Positions 11,113 through 22,721 of a stretch of DNA of 64,000 bases are shown piece after piece (the stretch's first letter is position 1; the number at the start of each line of letters is the position of its first letter). The notes under the pieces are model-generated. The model had not been told where the DNA came from, made no database searches, and saw nothing but the letters and a program-made list of their open reading frames with translations. Position numbers and translations under genes: made by a program. Source of the DNA: Zygnema circumcarinatum. Taxonomy: Eukaryota > Streptophyta > Zygnematophyceae > Zygnematales > Zygnemataceae. Location of the stretch: NCBI GenBank assembly GCA_037447605.1, contig CM074805.1:5101044-5165043 (forward strand). The letters are read 5' to 3'.

Positions 11113-12006
11113 TCACAGTATCGTAAGTAGGCATAGATTGCATAGCTCGTTCATGCTCTGACTGCAGCTAAACCAGCTTAGCTCTTCCTTGCGAGCTGCT
11201 CGACTCAACCGCACCTGTTGTAGCAATGCTCGTGCCTGGGTCAGGCCATCTCCTCTCCGCTTCATTAGCTGCCGAACTCTCTTCACTTGCTCTTCTATCT
11301 CTTGTTCTTCTTGTATTGGCCTTTTCATCGCTTCTGAAGGCGAGCTTGCTATCTCCCGCGCCAGCTCCAGTTCCTGAACCAAAGTTGGCTGTGCAATGGT
11401 AGGAGGTCTAGGACTACGCTGTAGTACTAGCCGCCCACTACTTTTAAAACCCAGTCTGCTAAATACGGAGCTGCTTTCCCCGCCTCCAGTATCAGTATAG
11501 TCTGCCTCAGTCATCAGTGGATGAGCGATCACTGACATCTCGTCTGATGCACCGTCCTCCCTGACAGCACGGTCATCTGCCAGAGCCATTGCATGTCCGC
11601 CAATATTTGGTAACGCGACTACCGCGTCCACTGATGCTGCCAACACCAAACAGGACCCCCCGTCTTTTCTACAGGCAGGGTCTCCCTGAGGCAAAGAATA
11701 TGGCAGATTGTCTTCTCGGCCACAACCGCTTTCAACCCCCCTCGGTTCCGCCTCACCATCCAGCTCCTTGTTGCTCGAATAAAGTTCTCCTTGGAGGGCT
11801 TCTTCGATCGAAACAAGCTCTGCTCTCACTATTGAGCTGTTAGCTTCACAATTTGTCTTCTCAAACTGCCCATGATCTGCTCGGGCTAACTGTTCCAGTG
11901 GAAGCTCCTTTCTTTCAGAGCCCTGCCCAACAAACGTGTTGATCTGGACTCCATGTTGTAAGCAATCGCCAAGCTCCTTCCAGTATCGCCGATCCACTCC
12001 GGGCAA
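11113..12006 (-). CDS. Uncharacterised open region, candidate 5' exon of the HAT-repeat gene
   Basis: An open frame of 297 codons from an ATG at 12006, between CRSH and the HAT-repeat exons on the same strand. No domain is recognised. The first half is acidic and low in complexity. The C-terminal third has a charged, probably helical stretch (EEQEIEEQVKRVRQLMKRR) followed by ARALLQQVRLSRAARKEEL. Its strand, spacing and lack of homopolymer character suggest real coding sequence. It could be the N-terminal part of the downstream HAT protein or a separate gene. Possible donors lie near its end, but no joined reading frame could be proven. Confidence 0.4.
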   Translation of the reverse strand: MPGVDRRYWKELGDCLQHGVQINTFVGQGSERKELPLEQLARADHGQFEKTNCEANSSIVRAELVSIEEALQGELYSSNKELDGEAEPRGVESGCGREDNLPYSLPQGDPACRKDGGSCLVLAASVDAVVALPNIGGHAMALADDRAVREDGASDEMSVIAHPLMTEADYTDTGGGESSSVFSRLGFKSSGRLVLQRSPRPPTIAQPTLVQELELAREIASSPSEAMKRPIQEEQEIEEQVKRVRQLMKRRGDGLTQARALLQQVRLSRAARKEELSWFSCSQSMNELCNLCLLTIL

Positions 12007-12097
12007 ATTCCTTAGTACTCCAATCTGGAGACCACACGCAGAACGATTAAGCCCACCGTGAATTCGATTACTCCTTAATAAACGCGCTTTGCTGTTT

Positions 12098-14903
12098 TCA
12101 CAAAAGACTGGACTGGAAGCCGTAAAGCAGATTCTCGAGTATTCCTGAGTTGTTTAGGGTTTTCAGGGTTTTTAAAAAACGTGCAGAGTAAGCACTGACT
12201 TGGCGCCGAAACTCTGCAAATTCTGCTGCACTGATGCTTCCATCTTTGTTTGCATCTAACAAAGCCATCAGCTCCTCCACATCCTCGGAAGAATTAGGAA
12301 GTCCCACGGCCACCTCTGCCACCACCGAATGCACCTCCTCCATGCTGATGCTTCCGTCGCCATTCCGGTCAAACATTGCGAACATATGATCCGTTTCAGC
12401 ATCTGATAAGTTTGTCTGCATTCTCTCGTCTGACATCGTCCTTGAATCATTGAACGGCATGTCTGCAAGTTCAGCCATAGCCTCCATAATCGCCCTCAGT
12501 TGCTGCACCTGCACTGCCCCCCTCCCCCCCAAAAAAATCCAGCATGCATGCATGAAACAATCACTCTCCTGCCAGAACGCGATAAGCCCTTTGACTCCCA
12601 CTTCAAAGCACAACCACCTACGTAAAGTGCTGTCAGAGCTGGCAGACGTGCAATCCTTAAGACTCCCTAGAGTGCGTGGACATTCCTCTCCCAAGTACCT
12701 GTCTTCGGGGCACTCCAGCTCAAGTTATCTAAAACGCACGCCAGTCGGGATAATGACGTTTCAGATAACTTTAAGGACTGACACGACTAGTTGCTGCTAG
12801 TTGATTGATGAAAGGGAATTCGGAAGTTGTGCACTATTCAAAAATCATGGGGAACATCCGTAACCTCAGCATTGAAACCGTAGCATGAAGGACACTTCTT
12901 CAATGTCACATTTTGGCCCGCTCGCCAGACTAATTACCTGCTTGGGGTCTGTAAGACCACCCTTGTAAGCCCCATGTGCAGCCGCACCATGGACAGCTAG
13001 AGCGTCCATAGCCGTCGTTCGAATCTGCAGTTCCAACGGAGGACTACATCGTTCTTCGTCGATGTGCACCGCAAAATGTAGGCTTTGGTAGTTGTTCTTT
13101 TTCGGTTTGGCAATATAATCTTTTGAACGGTCAGGAATCTCCACCCAGAGAGAAGTAGCAATCTGCCCCACGAGATAGCATGCCTGCACTCCTCTCGCCT
13201 CTTCTTCATCGGCAGATCCTCCCTTGCGTGGTGAGACCACTACCCTGAGACCAAGAAGGTCAAAAACCTCATCACGACGACGACCATCACGAAGGAGCTT
13301 TTTCATCGTGCTATAAAGGCTCTTGCAGCGGCCCACAATGCTAAAACCGTCAACCAAGTCTCTCAGCCGTTCATTTGCCCACAATGCAGTTTCAAGCTTG
13401 TGTCTGCAAGCGTCAACTGTCCTCTCCCCAGCTGGCCACTGCATCTGAAGCCACTCCTCCATGGAACGATACGACTGTGGAAAAAGCACTCTGAAAGCAG
13501 AATCCTCAAGCTCCCACAGAAGCGAGCCAGTCCCAAGAGCGTGGGCCATCGGAGCCCAGACCTGCATAGTCTCCAGTGCGACCACCTGCTGGCGCCACCG
13601 GGGTAGAGACACCAGGTGCCTCATCGTGTCGAGACACGATGCCAGCTCAACTACAATGGACCGCGGGTCATGAAAGCTGAGGCAAAACTGGCGGAGGGAT
13701 TTCGCAGTCGCGTCGTCCAGGTTGTCGACTCGCTGAGGAGCCCCCTGGACCCTCTGGCTGTCATGCAACAGTCGGCCGACCAGCACACCCAAATGCAGCT
13801 CCACTGATCCCATGCTGATCACACCAATCTCTACGGCCTCCCTGAGCAGCCCTGCTGCTATCGTTTCTGCATCCATCTGCACGTTGATGCATACCAGTTA
13901 GGACCGTTCCTTCAGCGTAGAAGAACATGGAACTCCCCTGTCAAACAGTATGTAACCGTAAATCACAACACAGTACGACAAGACACTCTCTGAAACGCAC
14001 CCGGAGGTCAGCGAGCGTGGTGGCCATGGCCAGCGCCCTGGCAGTTCGAGAGCGTCCTCCTTCTGCAGGCGGGGCTCCTTGCAGCGCTGGGAGCGCGAGC
14101 TTGAGCGCTGCAATGAGCAGCTGCGCGGCGGAGCTGCGCGCAGAAACAGCCGGCAGACGGGGCGCCAGCGTGTCCCACGCGGCCATCAGCTCCATCACTC
14201 TGCGCCCGCCGGCCCGCTCCATGGCCACCACAGGCATGGGCTGCTCGGAAGAAATCCAAGCCTCTGCACCGTCGCTCTCTCCATCTGCTGCACCGCCAGC
14301 CCCTCCCCTGCTCCCTAAACTGTCGTCAAGCGTCTCCGGAGAGTGAGAACTTGGACCCGCGAACCTCTCCTCTCCTCTAGCTGCCACGTCAGCCAGCTCC
14401 TCGTCTGTGAGGAGGTCGCCGAACAAAGGAGGCTCGGCACCGCTCGCCTCCCGTGCAGAAGCGCTTTCTGAGGGCGGCCCAACGTCCCTGTACAGCGACT
14501 CCAGCTCACGCTGCATGCTGCCGTCCTGCAGCACCTCCAGGCTGCGCCACCGAGCGTGCCCCCTCCCCGAGCACCTCCGCTGAGCTCTGCGGCCCATCCG
14601 CGTTGCGGCCGGCCCTTCCTCCGCAAGCGCCGCATCTCGTCCCAGCGACGGCTGCATGGACCTATACGCCTGGACCTGCAGCAGCAGCCTCCCCCCGCGC
14701 CATGCATCCCGCTCAGAAGCCCACTCCGTGTCAACGACCCCTCGGCGGACGGGGCAGAGAGCGGAGCCTCCTGCAGCGGCCTCGCCGGGTCGGAGGGGTC
14801 GAAGCTGCAAGGCCGGGCGGGGGGCGCAGGCGGGCGGCATGGGCGCTCGCTCGTGGCGGAGGGCGGCCACGGCGGAGGGCGCATTGCAAGTGCATGCTGC
14901 CAT
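12098..14903 (-). CDS. CRSH: Calcium-regulated RelA/SpoT homologue (CRSH), plastid ppGpp synthetase
   Basis: Predicted plastid enzyme that makes (p)ppGpp from ATP and GDP/GTP, activated by calcium. Three exons: 14903-14001 (start MAACTC, Ala/Arg-rich leader suited to a transit peptide), 13876-12938, and 12508-12098. Exon 1 joins as LADLR+MDAETIAAG, in frame. The HD region lacks the hydrolase His-Asp pair, as is typical of CRSH. Synthetase motifs are present: GRCKSLYSTMKKLLRD, DLLGLRVVV, AKPKKNNYQSLHF and LELQIRTTAMDALAVHGAAAH. The third exon carries two canonical EF-hands (DRNGDGSISMEE and DANKDGSISAAE). The C-terminal tail after EFRRQ is uncertain: a GTCAGT donor follows directly, and the unspliced tail is partly encoded by telomere-like sequence. 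About 750 residues, longer than Arabidopsis CRSH because of the leader. Confidence 0.9.
12150..12175. repeat. Telomere-like motif in the CRSH 3' end
   Basis: TTTAGGGTTTTCAGGG followed by TTTTTAAAAAA lies in the last CRSH exon or its flanking intron. If translated on the minus strand it gives FLKTLKTLNN, unlike the CRSH family. Confidence 0.7.
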
Positions 14904-15136
14904 GCAGGGGCCGCCGCTTCAGGGCCTCTCCGCCTCCTTGCGGGGCGAGCGCACGGCAGCCATGGCCGCAGGCAGAGTGAGGCAGGGCGCAGATGCAGGC
15001 GCAGGGCGGGGCGGGGCGAGGCAGGAGTGACGTGGCGGGCGACGGCGGCCGGCGGGACGAATCGCGCGGTGGGGCGCCACGCGGCGCCGATAGCCGATAG
15101 CCGATAGCCCGCGCCCATCCGCTCCACCGGAAGTAC

Positions 15137-15730
15137 CGTCCATACCTCGATACGGTACGGCTCCAGCAATCGCGATACAGCAAGAGCCCCTAATAATTTC
15201 CACCCGAGTACTTCCGTTACCCAAGAAATTCGCCCTGATTTGGAGGAAACCACTTTTCTCCGCACTTAGTCAGTATTAATGTATTAGGGGTGTTAACTTA
15301 ACCTGACCTATTTTTCAATACAGAATCTGTTAATCGAAACGGATTTTGAACATGGGTCACGCTATTCCGCTGAATTGAAATCTACATTTGTACGATTGCC
15401 ATGCACAGTACAGTACTGTACTGCACAATCTGATTGAACGTGTGAGATGCGAAACGGTACGGTAAATCGTACGATATATGTACGGCACCAATAGGAGCTC
15501 GCGACAGTGCCCGCAGGGCAGCCATGCGCCTCCGTACAGAGAGAAACAGAACGGCCGCATGCCGGTCTCGGGAAACCACGTCCGCCCGCCTATGGGTGGG
15601 GGTCCATCAGCAGGCCTCTTCAAATAGGGGAGATCGGCTTAAGATAAGGGGACTGTCCCCTAACTTGGTTTTGTAAAAACACGTAAATATGGACTGTACG
15701 GACGAAACCGTGCACGTACGGACGAGACAG
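15137..15730. promoter_or_regulatory. GTAC-palindrome clusters upstream of CRSH
   Basis: Upstream of the CRSH start are four groups of GTAC-core words: near 15137-15168 (ATACGGTACGG), 15405-15425 (AGTACAGTACTGTACT), 15448-15490 (ACGGTACGG, CGTACG, TGTACGG) and 15690-15730 (CTGTACGGAC, CACGTACGGAC). The density is far above what chance would give. GTAC is the core bound by SBP-domain factors of the green lineage. That link is inference. Confidence 0.5.
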
Positions 15731-15810
15731 AATACTTGCCTCCTGCTTACCGTTTGCCTCTAGCAGGCTAAAAACCCATTGTAACTGCTCACAAACCTCG
15801 GCTGGCCAAG

Positions 15811-16077
15811 ATGATGTCAACAGAGGAGATCAACAACATTGGGGTTGATTTCGCTGGCCTTCTTCGAGCTTATCGAGAAGATGTTAACTTGAGGAGAATA
15901 TTGAATAAATGCGATGATGCAAGCACAGATTTTTTTGCTGGTTGGGATGCTATGGGCATTGGGGAAAGGTTTCCAAGGTTGCGAGAATTTTATGGAGACC
16001 TTGCTTCATCATTTCCCAACACTGCTACCGTCGAGTCTGATTTTTCAGTAATTGGATGGGAGGAAGACGAGTTTTGA
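15811..16077 (+). CDS. hAT-type transposase C-terminal fragment (88 aa)
   Basis: A short intact frame whose C-terminal half, FPRLREFYGDLASSFPNTAT followed by VESDFSVIGWEEDEF, resembles the hAT-family dimerisation domain (pattern FP..A.VE.DFS). The N-terminal catalytic parts are absent. It could be the tail of a decayed hAT element or a small domesticated derivative. No terminal inverted repeats or 8-bp duplications were recognised around it. The following 16080-16430 bases are AT-rich with no gene seen. Confidence 0.4.
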   Translation: MMSTEEINNIGVDFAGLLRAYREDVNLRRILNKCDDASTDFFAGWDAMGIGERFPRLREFYGDLASSFPNTATVESDFSVIGWEEDEF

Positions 16078-16429
16078 AAGAGTTTGACAGACTTTTCATT
16101 GGAAGGAATTCTTCACTGCAAACAGTATGATAGTTTGATCGCTCTTCGAGGGTCTCTTTGAGTAATTTGCATCACATCTATAGTTGTCTTGTTCAGCCTA
16201 AAACTCATAAGGGAGTGAGACCATTTTTCATTTCATTTCTAATTTTAGTTCCTATTTCAATTTTTCTTTTGTGGCTACACCTAGAATTTTAGAGGTTATG
16301 ATTTGGAATAGAGTTTTTGTGAGGAAATTTCAAGACTATGATGGATTCTAAAGTGATACTTAGGGGCGCTTACTGTACCATGTGTCCTGAAGGGAAGTTG
16401 GTTACACCGACAGCTGAAGAGAGCCACAT

Positions 16430-17369
16430 GTGAACTAGAGCATCGATTCTTGTCCGCATTCTTGATGCCCTGAAACGCAGAGACTGGCGTCTGCAGTTGG
16501 CGGTTCTACATCAGCGAGAGTGCCATTGCATGAGCATGCACTGGCACCCTCGCTGCTGCCCCTGCTTGCCGCGGCAGCACTCACCCGGCCGCCTGCAGCG
16601 GTATGGCCGCCCAGAGGGTGCAGGCAGACGCTCAGCGCAATGTTCTGCGGGCTCCACACCTCTGACAAGGAACACAAAAACTGTGCTTTCCAATTCGCCG
16701 AGAAATTGCAAGAGAGTGGAATGGCTGGAAGGACAGCCCACAGCCTCCCATTATGCGCTTCACAACATGCCGCAAGGAAGGCGTGCCTTTCTTTCTAAAA
16801 GGAAACTTACATTATTTAACGGACCGGACTCGTGAACAACAACACTTCGAGACTAGCACATACCGCTGTCCTAAAGTCACAAAAAAAGCCAACTATGGTT
16901 TTCTGCTTGCGGACAGCGCCTGGCACTTTTGTAGCCTTATCCTTCCATGTGAACATACCACCGCTCCTCCTGCCCTTTGGAAGCGATAACAGTCAAGGTT
17001 GACTATTTGTCGTGGCGGACATTCAGCCACCCTAAGCAGGCGCCTGTACTGCTTATACTTTCCACATAAATGGATGCAAATGCCTTGTTGCCGCTTAATG
17101 AAGAGGTGGCTTTCAGCAGGGAGCTGTTTGCCACAAACTACTCGGACTCCTCCAAAGTTGAAGAGCGGCTCAACTTCCCCTTCTCACCTATGATGCCTTC
17201 GAATTTCAGTTATGGAGCCTATCATGGTGAGCACAGCGAGCACATGTGCAAGGGACATGACGCCCACGTGCGTAGGCGTAAACTCCCGAAGCACAAAAGG
17301 ATGCCCACGGGCAGTACCAGCAATGGCCGGACACGCTCTGTGATTCAGCAAGGAGCACACACATCCTCC
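16430..17369. other. Intergenic stretch with no recognised gene
   Basis: Open frames are short, overlap on both strands and show no domain. The interval lies 3' of EHD (ending at 17370) and beyond the hAT-like fragment. No tRNA, satellite or terminal-repeat structure was seen. Confidence 0.5.
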
Positions 17370-20300
17370 TTAACCGTACGGGTTACGGAACTTCTTCAAG
17401 AGGTCGGGGACATCGTATCCCAACATCTGTACCAAAGGGGACGCTTGATGTGAGGGCCAGCTCATAACCAAAACGCCCAATCATCACATACTGAGTGTTG
17501 TCTCATCAGACCATAGACGAGATTAAAATACATGAAACTCTAATGGGAAGCAAACGTAAATGGAAGCAAAGTCTTTGCACGTTTGTGGTAAAGGACAGGA
17601 CCTGATCAGCAGCTTGAAGCAGGTTTGGCTTCATCCTCTCAAACTTTGAGAAGTCAAACGCTGCCAGGGCCTCTTGAAAATGCTCCACCTTTGGAAAGTC
17701 GCCAGCTGGCAAATGGTGCTCTTTTTGAATCTGCAATAATCCAGTCACAGCTAAGGAAAGGGACCTCAAATTTAATGGAGCCACGTTTGCTAATTAGAAA
17801 TAGAACACACTGAAACTCCGCTTTTTGGCAAGTATGAAGAAATCACCTTAGTGAACTCCTCCGCCAAGTTCTCGATAAGTTTCTGCTGAGCACGAGGCCT
17901 TCCCATCATGGGCATCTGGGCCCTCAAGTGACTCACGATAAATGCATTTATTTTTGCTGCTCGTGCACGTTTAACGAACTCATTGATCTGCAGAGAGTAT
18001 TAGCGACGCCCAATCATCAGTGGATTTTCACTTGAGCAGGGACGAAAAAATGTACATTGAAGAGTTGTGACACTGTCACAGCAATCCATGGCTGTGGGAG
18101 AAAGGAAGGGGCTTTTCCCGTAGTGCCCCACAAATAGAAAGAGCTAACTCCTATGGTGAAGAGGCCGCATCCGCCTTCCACCTTTCGATCACACGACTTG
18201 CGCGGTATGTCCTTGAGGTCAAGCAGAAGGTCGTTCTGCTCCATCTCAAACAGCTGCCTTCCAAAGGAGCCCACCTCCTCCCTCACAGGATCCACATTGA
18301 ACGACCTGCAACAGACACACACAACAACCCCAACAGCCTAAAACCCTTACGGTTTCAGCAAATCAAGAGTTGCCAAGCTCACGCAAAATTGTCGCCCATT
18401 ACGCCTTTACTTGTCCACCTGAAAATTCCTGCCTAGCACCTTTGTGTTCCAGGCTTGGACAAACTGAGCACTTAAATTTTCCACAAAAGTGAGCCACAAA
18501 ATGGCCAGAACATACCCAATGTAGACACGCGTTACTTCCGGAGTGTTCAGAACCTTTCCTAACGACCACATAAGCGCTCCATATACGCGCATGAGCTGCC
18601 CCCACGAGCCATTCAAAGACGGTGGTCACCTAGAAAAAAAGATAAACTCACCAATTCTACTATGCCTCTGTCTGAAGATTCGTTATTCCAAGATTGACAA
18701 AGGCATGGTAAATCCATAGGATTCATCGACAATCTTCTGAATCAACAGAAATTGACTAGTGATTCACACGAATGACAGATTATGAGAGAAGTCTATAAGG
18801 TTATTAACTAAAACGACTGCAACCAAACTCACGAACATGCATCGTAAACTAGCGGAAAAGCAAGAATGAGGAGAAAGCGAAAGCGAGAGAGGGAGGAGGG
18901 TGGGGAGGGGGGGGCGGCGAGAGAGGGAGAAAGAGGGAGAGAGAGGAAGGGAAAGGGAGAGGGACAAAATAAGAAAGAGAGCGAGGGATTGCCGAGTTTT
19001 GTTGTATACCTGCTGCGTGTCCACTTGATCCGCCTTGTTCAACACCACACGGATCTTATCAGCGTTGCCGTGCAATGACGAAATCACGCGTTTGAATTCA
19101 TCGCTAATATCCAGTTTATGCGGATCAAAAAGTAGCAGAATCAAATCACATTTTGAAGCAAACCACTGCCCCAAGCTCATCCACATCAGCCAAGCCATCA
19201 TCAGAGCTGCCAGGCGGTTTCATCCTCAACCTTCAGTGAGAGTTATGTTTTGCATTCTTCCGTGCAGTCATCTGTGCTTACACTGCACTTCTTAAAATTC
19301 AAAACTTCCACGGGAACACTTTTAAAGCTCCTGAAAAAATAATCTTCCCGTTGTAAAGCACTCTCGCAATGGCCCTGCACCCACACACCTCTATGACGCC
19401 TGTGAAGTCGTAGCTGCGCTGAGTTCTTTGCTTCTCACCCGACAGCACCCCTGGCGTGTCAACAAATGATATGTGCTCCAACAGGGGGTGTGGCATTTGG
19501 GCACATTCAAACTTCGATAGGAAGGCGGACCCAAAGCGCTCCAAGGAGCGGAAGGGCATGTCTGCCTGCACAGCTACCGTGTTGCCTGGAATGCTGCGCT
19601 CGTCGGGGCCGTCCTGATTGCACCCTCCCATACGACTTATCTCGTTTAATCTCATACTTGGGAGGCCCAAAGAGGTGCAAGATGGTAAAAAAGTCAAGCG
19701 GCCTCCCACGATACAGCAGCACTCGTTTAAATGAAATAAAAAATGACAATCTAAGGCGATCCGTGACAAAAAGAGGCCCTTTGGAATAGATTTCTACCAT
19801 GACTACAACAAAACGGTCAGTTGTCGGTTCGGGCCCAATGTGTGATCCTGCATGACAATGGCCCCCCACCAACCTAGAAGCCCAGAGTAAGGCTTGAGCA
19901 CGTGCTCCTTCTAAACGCGGTTCTAGCACGCATACGCGATATGCGCACAGCAGGCTGACTGCGACGTGCCTGGATACGCTCGGCGGAGGAGATGGCGGAT
20001 GAACGTGGTCTTGCCGGTGCTGTACTGCGCGCCCCCTCACATCCCCGGGGCCCCACCCCGGTCCCCGCGTTCAATTGCGCACCAACCATAGATGAAAAGG
20101 AGGCAGCAGTCCTTCTCAGAGCACTGCTTCAGAAATTCCAGTTGCCAAACAACAACAAGTAGAGAGCATACAGACTTCCAGGCAGTCCCTATTCACTCCA
20201 TACCTGCCCCAGAAGCATCACCATTGGCTTAGCATCAAAATCGCTGTCTCCCTGCCGCACAAACAAAATACCACGTTAGCTGAAAAAATGAAGCATAGAG

Positions 20301-21161
20301 AATCATGAACTAAAGAGGCCAACGATATTGGAAATAGGGGTATAGTGTTTTGGGGCATAATGTGGCAACATAGAGGTTTACAAGCTAAGAGACAAACTTA
20401 CAAGAGTCGGAGAGACGAAATCGTTGAACTTGTATGCTACCTCCAACGGCCTCAGCTTTTCCACATAGAGGCGCTTCAGTCCATCAATAACAGAAGTCAC
20501 GGCAGAGAGGGGAACCAGGTTCTGCGCAAGTACTCGCACCACGATCAACTTCAGGAGCCTTTTCCAAAATAAAAGGGGAAAAACGGGGGCTGAGGGGAGT
20601 CAAACGGCACTAGTTGCCTACTCGACTTTGTCTTCTTCTTGCAACAAAGCCGAAAATTCTTAATGGAAGTTAGCTTATAGCTGCATCTCACTTTCTCAGA
20701 TTTACTTTTAAACCAGCCGGTCTCCTTCACCATCGGCAGGGGAGTGATCACAGGCGCCGATGACTCTGCACACAGGCAAGCACTACAGCTCCAAGCTTTG
20801 ACAACTGCTCCTTAGAAAAAATATAAGGTTCACAGGGTCACGTAGGCTCGTTCATTGAGCAAAACGAAAAGACTATAAAATCCAGGACCTCGAAGAAAAC
20901 AACAAAGAAAGGTAAAAATAAGAAGCATATGGCCTCCAAAGGCTGCCTAGTTTCTTAACAGATACACATTAAGGAACAGTGCTGTTCGAGCTCACTCATC
21001 ACCATATCTGAAGGAGAACTGGACCGGCCAGACTTGGCTGCAGCCTGCCACTACGAACAGCCAATCAGCTCCAGTTCTGCTGATAACATTGGAATAGAGC
21101 AAGCGCGTAAGCGGAAGCGCAAGCGCGCGCTTGTGTGTGTGAGAGAGAGGGAAAGAGAGAA

Positions 21162-21196
<35 letters not shown>

Positions 21197-22721
21197 AGAC
21201 CCTAATTAAGTTGAAAGGTGGACCCAACGATGTAATTGAGTAGGTTTTCAAACAACCCTGCCCCTTCCTATTCACAATATAGAAGGGATACCTGCATAGA
21301 GGAAGGAGGAGCTTGGGTTTAAGAAACACGGGCAATAGATTTCCATCTCGCACCTCAAGCGCTTCATCGAGACCCACCATCGTCGGAGGACTGATTTCAT
21401 CCAAGTCTGTGCCAACATTGTTCCATGACATGGCATCCTATGTAAGTAAACTCAACAATGTTAAAACTACTTACATTTTAATGTGCTCAATCATCACAAG
21501 ACGAACGGACTTGACTCGATTTAACAGGACTCTGGAGCCCCCTTTCTTTTTAAACAGAAAGAGCACCACGCAATAACTCGTTAACCAGTAGCCACGAATA
21601 AGGAGGGGGGGGAAGAGGGAAGAGGTGGACCGCTGAGTACGGTTGCTTTGCATTGCTGCACGTTGCATCACGAAACACTCTACCTTAGGTTTCTACATTT
21701 CCTTTTATGACTTTGTTTATGACTTTGTGTTCTTAAATGGAGAGACGTACCACGTCCTTTAAGCATGTCTGCCTGCAATTGACCACCCGTTTGCGCAATA
21801 GAAATCATTCTCATAGCTGCCACAAATTCCCAAAACCCTAAAAACCCTTGTCGAGACGAGTCGGCGAGCGCCCAAACCTGTCCGTGCAAACAAACGAAGA
21901 GATCACAACGCGGGCGGGGCTGACACTCTTCACTTTTGCAGGTTGATACTCAACCCACCAGCAAAATCCGCAAATTCGAGACTTGAAGCAGGTTCGGGAG
22001 TTCACCCGTGAATGATCGATCCTGACCTCGAGTTCGTAACTGTTTGGACGAGCGGCCACATTTGACTACTTTCAACCATATCCTAAATTGGCGGTAAAAC
22101 CAATTCAGACCATTCAAATCTGCGCTCTTCAACACTAGTGATGATACACTTTGCTTACGGGGACCAGGAAAACCAGCTTGAATAAAGTAACGCGTGAAAA
22201 AAGTTTGCAGATGTACTGATTCAAACGTGCATCTCAAATACCTTGTTTAGATTTATTACCTGTCGTAAGTCACTCTGTGGCAGCCCGGACATTTTAAAAA
22301 AGGGGACTGCGTCTTGACCAGTCAATCGGCCGTCTCCGTCTATTTATGGCAACAAAAAAGATTCATCTGTTAGAGAAGCTGCAAACCAACCATGCTCTCG
22401 CGACAGATAAGGAAGGAATTGATACATGTGCAATGCAATCAAAGAACCGACTACGTACACTTGACGCAGTACAGATATGGACTCAGAGAAGGTTGGAAAT
22501 TCACCTGCATCTGCAAACTGAAACCAGGCCTTATATATCTGCATGTGGAAGGACGCCAAGGAAGGCGTCATCATATATACCGAAACCCCAGGATAAGCGG
22601 AAAGAAACTGTGAGAAATGAAGATGCGGGAAAATCACATGCACGTAGAACAAGCACGAAGCAAAGCTTACAGTTTCGTCTCGCTGAGCTGCAGTTCCCGG
22701 TCGCAGCAGCATGATATCCAT
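17370..22721 (-). CDS. EHD: EH-domain-containing dynamin-like ATPase (EHD), plant type
   Basis: Membrane-remodelling ATPase of endocytic recycling. Many exons on the minus strand. Exon 1 is 22721-22671 (MDIMLLRPGTAAQRDET). The EH domain spans 22538-22505, 22339-22260 and the exon starting at 21877: WFQFADADGDGRLTGQDA with an intact EF loop, then VWALADSSRQGFLGFWEF. The hinge reads VTSVIDGLKRLYVEKLRPLE (about 20520-20440). The P-loop is split, with LLGQ (about 20200) joined to YSTGKTTFIRHLL (about 20000). Further on are IGPEPTTDRFVVVM, FVDTPGVLSGEKQRTQRSYD, VVLNKADQVDTQQ and LMRVYGALMWSLGKVLNTPE. The tail is completed by a short exon 17426-17370 encoding MLGYDVPDLLKKFRNPYG and a stop. Very close to land-plant EHDs. 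Introns contain (GA)n runs near 18866-18985 and 21140-21190. Confidence 0.93.
21833..21850. repeat. Telomere-like motif inside the EHD coding exon
   Basis: AAAACCCTAAAAACCC on the + strand encodes the GFLGF part of the EH domain (RQGFLGFWEF) on the minus strand. It is coding sequence, because the surrounding residues fit the EH family. Confidence 0.7.

Noticed and set aside
14453-15107. Plus-strand GC-rich open frames of 124-183 codons
   Set aside because: Antisense shadows of the CRSH transit-peptide exon and its GC-rich upstream region; no domain.
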